From Pisolithus tinctorius (Eukaryota; Basidiomycota; Agaricomycetes; Boletales; Pisolithaceae), in the NCBI GenBank assembly GCA_024663395.1, contig JANFAH010000006.1:868001-932000 (forward strand): a stretch of DNA of 64,000 nucleotides. The letters are read 5' to 3'. Under the pieces are notes generated by a model. That model was not told where the DNA came from and did no database searches. It saw only the letters and a program-made list of their open reading frames with translations. The first letter of the stretch is position 1; the number at the start of each line of letters is the position of its first letter. A program made the translations under genes and the position numbers. Positions 58,579-64,000 of this stretch are shown in pieces.

Positions 58579-59081
58579 CTTGTTTGCTCGGAGGGGTTGT
58601 CGTTGACGAGTTGCGCCGCCGTGTCAGTATATTTTGGGTTTGGTAGTCAGCCACAGTCGGCGTTTGCCGATGAACTGTATAATTGGAATTCACACAATGA
58701 ATCACCTCAAGACCAGTATGACAAAGACAAAGCTATCAATTGAAAAATTTATGCAAATGGTAATGGACTCAGACCCTCTGGTGTCGTTGCAAGCCTGATA
58801 AACTAGGCTCTTATTGTTACAGTTACCACATGCTCCTGATGAAAAAAAAAAACAAAGAAATACCCATCCGTAAAGAAATGAGCGAGCAGTGCAGATTTCC
58901 ATGCTCCGTGAATCGTAACTTTTCTACATGCTCGTCGGACACCTTCATCAGGTGGCCCCTATCGCTCTAGAGTCTAGATAAGTGTGACTCCGAGGCGAAG
59001 TAGTGACACTTGCGACGTAGACACAAGAGACTTTCCTTAAAACGCGCTACAAGGTTATCCAGATGTTGTGGTCTGTATTGA
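58579..59081. promoter_or_regulatory. eL43 upstream region
   Basis: These 503 bases run from the eL43 start to the LTR boundary. They contain an A10 run near 58845 and no coding signal. The eL43 promoter must lie here, so the retroelement sits about 500 bases upstream of a highly expressed gene. Confidence 0.5.
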
Positions 59082-59272
59082 TGTAGGGAAGGAAGTCCCT
59101 CTATCTCTACGTAGTACGAGTCTCTTTATACCGTAGCAAACAGGTACGAAACATCAACATAGATGAACGGGACAAGTAAATCAAAAGAGATAAATGAGAA
59201 ACAAATTGGATCTGTCAACTGAACGAACATCTCTTGGGAACATACTGTCAAGCGTCGGTCCGAAACCCTACA
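59082..59272 (-). repeat. 3' long terminal repeat
   Basis: On the minus strand the LTR starts TGTAGGG and ends CCCTACA, a perfect 7-bp terminal inverted repeat with the standard TG/CA ends. It is preceded immediately by a purine tract. A TATAAAG box at 59130-59124 fits an LTR promoter. The 5' LTR lies outside the window, so identity between LTRs and the target-site duplication (candidate flank ATTGA, 59077-59081) cannot be checked. Confidence 0.75.
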
Positions 59273-59283
59273 TTCCCCCCTCC
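59273..59283 (-). other. Polypurine tract
   Basis: The minus-strand sequence GGAGGGGGGAA abuts the LTR's first TG. This is the expected plus-strand priming site of an LTR retrotransposon. Confidence 0.75.
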
Positions 59284-59329
59284 AGGGTACAAAGTACCCT
59301 CTCCAGTTGTACTTGCGGTAGCACCCTCC

Positions 59330-62300
59330 TTACGCGGACTTTCCCAGGAGTTTTCCCACGGCGAATCCCTGTGCGTCCTCGTGGCTGGCCGCGTGCTCTG
59401 GGCTAACCTCGTCATCGTCCTCCCCTAAAGCATCCACATCCTCCTCGTAACCCTCATCCCCAGTCATGGTGTGGTCGACAACGAAAGTACTGGGACCAGC
59501 AACCAGCTGTTTAGGTGCGTAGGAGTTGCGGACGCGAGGATTGACGTTAGCGTTTGACTTGCGTGATCTCTGGTTAGGTCTCGAGGATCGGCTGATGCGA
59601 GGAAGATGAGTGTCACGAGGGAGGGGATTACCGTAAGGCTCTGCTTCTCGCCTTCGACTGTCTCGTCGCTCTCGGCAGTCGATATAACCCTGGTGAGCCC
59701 TTCGCTGTTGCTTCTTGACTCGCTCAGCGGTATCCCACAGGAGGGCATTGATGGTATCCATCTGAACGCTATTGAGCGTCTGTCCACCTGTGACCTCTTC
59801 TTTACTGCGTAGGTCCGCGTCGTTCCCCAGTACCTCCTCTCTGGTAGGGGATGGTCCCTCAGCCACCACAACTATGTTCCCACTGTCATCAACTTCGTAG
59901 TAAGCAAACCTCGCCTTAGACTTTGTTTCGTGGCTGTGCGCTTCCCGGAACAGATGATAACCCGCAGGGGTGTCTAGGGCGACCTCGTGTTTGTGTTGAA
60001 GTGAGCGGTCGTACTCGAAGTACGTCTTAACCTGTTCCCTGTGAATCACCACACGCTCATCTCCCTGTCCTTCCTCGTCAGGGTTGCGGACCAGGAAGAG
60101 GTCAGTACTTTGCCGCTCAATGTTTTTTACTTTGCGTGCGGTGGACATGAAGTTTGGTCTGGTACGAGCAGGTGTGGGACAGGTTCTGAACGACAAGTTT
60201 TGTAAGTCGCTAATGACTTCCGCGATCAAGTGTTTAGCAGGTTCTAGGTCCCTTTCAGTGATATGGCTTCGTTCACCCCGTCCTTTACGCCAAGAAGATG
60301 GTCGAGTTTGGTAAGGATGTTTTTTGCTGGGGGCGTTAGGAGCAGGAGGCTTATCGCGATGCACGTGGTGTCCAGATCTCAGTTCTGTCAGTGGATACTG
60401 GCACGAGGGGCAGCCGTATGCAGACTGTTTGGGAGGTCGTGGAGGAACAGTGCATGTGGAGCGGTGGCAGGGAAAGTGTGAAGTGTATGTGGGGCGATTA
60501 TTGTGGCGAGGTGGATAGAGCGGTGTGGTTGTCCTTGGGGTTAGGCCATTCCATCTCATGTGCAGGCGATTTTTATGGCTTCCACACAGATGCGGTGCCA
60601 AGTATCCAACGAATACCTGGGGATCATCGTCCGACGTGTCCCCGTCACCCGCGTCCCTCAAATTATCTATTCCATCAACTCCGATTACCTCGAAATAATC
60701 GCTTAACGCCTTCAAATGAGCGACGTCCTCGTATGGGAGCCAGGTCCGATCACCTGCTGTCCACTGTACTTCAAACGTCGCGTCGGTGTGACTCCCGCGG
60801 TGCCGGATTATATGATCTACGGCCCATTCATGGTTGGTCCCTCCGAACTCAGGTATTTGGTCATCCCGTCGACCTGGGAACTTTCGGTCGTCGTTCGGGA
60901 TGTGGATCCTTAGTAGGGAAGAGTGGAACACATCGTGCACCCCCCTCCGCTTCAGGTTATCTGGGAGTTCGATCCGGAAAGAATAGTTCCTGAAGTCTTC
61001 CAGTATTCGGTAAGGTCCCATGAATTTCGGCACGAGCTTCTGAGACGTTCCCTTGGGGAGACTAATGTTCTTTGTAGACACGTATACAAGATCCCCTTTG
61101 ACGAATGGGCAATCTCGGCGCTTTTTATTAGCGCCGATGGTCTGCTTCACGCGCGATTTCATTATTGCGTCGTGAGCGTCCATTATTGTCAATTTCATCT
61201 TATTGGCAAAGGCTCTGACACTCGGGTACTCGTCCTTTGTAGGTGCGTCCCATATCATTTTTTGAGGCATCCGTCCGGTATTTAGGAAAAACGGTGCATA
61301 GCCCGTCGACTTGGACGTCGCACTGTTGATGGTGAATTCGATGGCGGGCAGCCGTGACACCCAATCTTTCTGGTTATTGCCGATGCAACATCGCAACATT
61401 TGCCTGATGGTCTGATTTGCGCGTTCAGTGGCTCCGTCCGTTTCCGGATGATAAGCACTGGACATTTTCTGCTTAATTCCGATCAAGCTATTAAGGTGCG
61501 TCCAGAACAGGCTCGTGAATAGGACGTCGCGGTCACTGACAATTGCCCTAGGTAGGCCATGGTATTTGTATACCTCGGCGAACATCAATTCCGCGACCTC
61601 GTGGGCAGTGTATGTTGTTTTACTTGGTACAAGATGCACCATGGACATTAACAAGTCGATGATCACAGTGATCGAGTTGTAATTTCTGTTGTGGTCTTTA
61701 GACTCAGGTAGTGGGCCTACGAAATCAACCCCAATCGATTCCCAGGGTCGTGAGGGGATGGATAGCGGGTTGAGCAGTCCGAACAGCTTGTGTGTCAGAG
61801 GTTTGCTGCGTTGGCAGGTCCGGCAGGACACGCAGAACTCAGTGATGTCCTTTACCATAGTGTCCCACCATAGGAATTCCCGTATGTACGAGACTGTTTT
61901 CTTCGCCCCCAGGTGGGCGAGAATAGAGTGTGCTTGATCGATTACAGTTTCATGGAGTCACTTGCTGTTCACCTCGATATCTGGCACACAGAACACCATG
62001 CGGTCGTGTAGTTTCAGCTTGATGAATCCATCCAGCGTGACTTCAAAGTTTTTAAACGCCTTTGGATCACTCAGGATTTGCTCGAAGAATGGGTCCTGGT
62101 TGTATTTGTCCTTCGCCGCCTCCAGTATTCCCTCATTTCCTGGATATACTACTAATGGTACACGCGTCATTGTGTTCTTATCCATGCTATCTGGGGTAGC
62201 GGCGGGTTGTTCCGTGTTTGTCACTCGTATATTCTGCATGTGGTCCTGCAATGTGGACACGGCATGGCCATTCTCGGGTGAAGTAGGTATGTCTGTACCC

Positions 62301-64000
62301 TTCCCCCCCTTCTTTCGCACACCTGGGCCTAGGAGGGCGAAACGACTTTTCACTCGACGTGCAAACTCCATGCCAGTCTCCGGGCGACCTGTCTCTGCTG
62401 GAGGAGGAGGGTTTCTTCGATGACGAGGTTGCCCCAGTAGGTTACCTGTTTGTGCGGTGTCAACAGTCTGATCCTGTGGTTTTCTCAGTGGTCTAATCCG
62501 GATCGTCAACCTGGGTGCGTTGGGCGACGATGGCGAGGACTTCTCAACAGGCACGCTTGTTGATCCGCTCCCAGATGGTTGATCTACTGGCGTTCCTTGC
62601 TTGTCTGGGGACATGGCAAGCGCTTCGACCCCAACATACACAGGTGCAGTGATTATGTTCCCAGCGCCGTCTCGAGACACCGAGTCACTGACCTCCACAT
62701 CATGATGTAGGTACTCGCTCGGGGCACGGATTGTCCCTGGAGCATCAAACTTGTACATCCTTGATAGGGCATCCGGAAGGACATTGTCCACCCCCGGGAC
62801 GTACTGTATCTCGAAATCGAACTCTGCTAGCTTTTCCAGCCAGCATGCCTGCCGCCCGGATAGTTCCTTCTGATCCAACAGGTATGTTAAGCTCTTGTGG
62901 TCGGTTACCCAAGTGAAGTGAACCCCTTGCAGTATATCTTTATGTCTCAACATTGTTTCGACACCTGCGAGCAACTCCTGTTCATGGACAGGGTAGTTTC
63001 GCTGCGTGGACGACATCTTCGCCGAATAGAATGCAGCCACCTTCAAGGACTTCCAGTCCGGCCCCTGTGCGACGACACCACCAATACCATTCCCGCACAC
63101 ATCAGTCATTACCCATATGGGATTGCGGTCGGGCCCGTAGTCTAGAGGCACTCGACAGTGAGGTGTGCACGCCGTGACATATTGTTTCACTGTGTCAAAT
63201 GCTCGTTGCTCAGTATACGTCCATTTAAACGGACGAGTCTCTGCGCTAGCTTCTGCCAACACCCCCAAAGGTACGTGCACTTTGTAAATATCATCAGCGA
63301 GGTAACCCACAGACCCGATAAACCCTTTGCAGAGGGCGCGGTTGGTAGGAACCTTCCAATTGCGAATTCGATCGACTTTCTCTGGATCCATCTTGATGCC
63401 GTCGTCAGTGATGACGCGTCCTAGGATCTTGACTTCGTTGCATAGGAATCGAAGTTTCTTCTCGCTCAGGTACAGCTTTTCCCGAGTCAGAACCTGCAGT
63501 ACTAACTTAACATGGCGTACATGTTCCTCCAGGGTATCTGAATAAATGATGATGTCATCAAGGTACACGTCCATGAAGGATCCGATGTACTCCCCAAATA
63601 TATGGTTCATGAGCGCCTGGTAAGTCGCTGGAGCATTACAGTCTCCCTGTTGTACGATGAGGCTGACCATGTTTCCATCAGGAGTCGTCACTGCAGTGCG
63701 CTCTACGTGCTCTGGGATCACCCGTATCTGTTCATACGCGTCGGCCCCGTCTATTATCGACTGGTATGGCCTTCGAGCCACCCATCGTAAAATGCCGTCC
63801 ATGTCAGGCATCGGGGATGACAATTTCCGGGTGTTCTTATTTCGTTCCCTCAGATCGACTACGACTCGCAATCGTGGAGGATCTCCCGGTTTGGGGATGA
63901 GCAACATAGGGCATGTATTGCGGGCAGCAGTGAGTTCCCACCGACCCGTTTTCAGGTATGTGTTCTTCTTCTCAGTCCAGAGTGGTCGCAACGCTTCTGG
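59330..64000 (-). pseudogene. Chromovirus Pol polyprotein with one premature stop
   Basis: The reading frame enters at the window edge and runs 64000 to 59330 in one frame, interrupted only by TGA at 61960-61958. The RT part shows LRVVVDLRERNKN, a YLDD catalytic box (VYLDDIIIYS, near 63550) and NAPATYQALMNHIFG. RNase H has VMTDVCGNGIGGVVAQ and WVTDHKSLTYLLDQ. After a Ser/Pro-rich spacer, the integrase has an H/C zinc region (AHSILAHLG ... CVSCRTCQRSKP) and core acidic residues in GVDFVGPLP, IVSDRDVLF and HPETDGATERANQ. The C-terminal part has GPYRILEDF and a chromodomain-like WAVDHIIRHRGSHTDATFEV, then a long charged tail. The TGA lies between RNase H and integrase. Confidence 0.9.

Larger units (their letters stand above)
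59082..64000 (-). mobile_element. Ty3-type chromovirus retrotransposon, 3' part
   Basis: The element runs on the minus strand and leaves the window at 64000, so Gag, protease and the 5' LTR are not seen. In element order it shows reverse transcriptase, RNase H, an integrase zinc finger and core, a GPY-like region, a chromodomain-like segment, a polypurine tract (59283-59273) and a 191-bp 3' LTR (59272-59082). The order RT-RNase H-integrase defines the Ty3/Metaviridae type, and the chromodomain places it with chromoviruses. One in-frame TGA interrupts the polyprotein. Confidence 0.93.

Overview
This window looks like nuclear DNA of a mushroom-forming basidiomycete (Agaricomycete). Genes are compact and closely spaced on both strands. 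Nearly all are broken by many 45-75 bp GT-AG introns. Short divergent promoters are common, and the single transposon is a fungal Ty3-type chromovirus. No bacterial signals (operons, Shine-Dalgarno sites, CRISPR) were seen. Gene models are spliced by eye from reading frame, splice sites and family motifs, so internal exon borders are approximate unless given.

Layout. 0-10 kb: glutamine-dependent NAD+ synthetase (+), an unassigned stretch, exocyst subunit SEC6 (-) and, from a shared promoter, ubiquinone hydroxylase COQ6 (+). 10-18 kb: a possible hypothetical gene (-), the AP-1 gamma-adaptin gene (-) and a forkhead transcription factor (+). 18-22 kb: sparse DNA holding a MYND-finger fragment and a C2H2-finger coding piece. 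22-33 kb: DNA ligase IV (-), divergent from a Gin4/Hsl1-type kinase (+), then TMA16 (-), divergent from a Zds1-type protein (+). 33-41.7 kb: IMP4 (+), bracketed by diverged direct repeats; a DHA2 drug/H+ antiporter (+); and DBP9 (+), bracketed by relics of that antiporter family. 41.7-47.2 kb: glycogen debranching enzyme (+). 47.5-52.4 kb: a mirror-image cluster of thioredoxin-like modules and beta-rich proteins of unknown function. 52.5-58.6 kb: PAT1 (+), a ZC3H3-type CCCH protein (+) and ribosomal protein eL43 (-). 59-64 kb: the 3' half of a chromovirus on the minus strand with its LTR; it runs off the window end.

Most genes are housekeeping: NAD+ and ubiquinone synthesis, secretion and trafficking (SEC6, AP-1), ribosome production (IMP4, DBP9, TMA16, eL43), mRNA decay and processing (PAT1, ZC3H3-like), non-homologous end joining (LIG4) and glycogen breakdown. 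The Gin4-type kinase and the Zds1-type protein lie 1.4 kb apart and both belong to the fungal septin/morphogenesis and mitotic-exit circuitry.

The least explained part is the divergent thioredoxin-like cluster at 47.5-52.4 kb. Two modules share two intron positions but carry different, non-canonical CxxC motifs (CPAC and CYLC).
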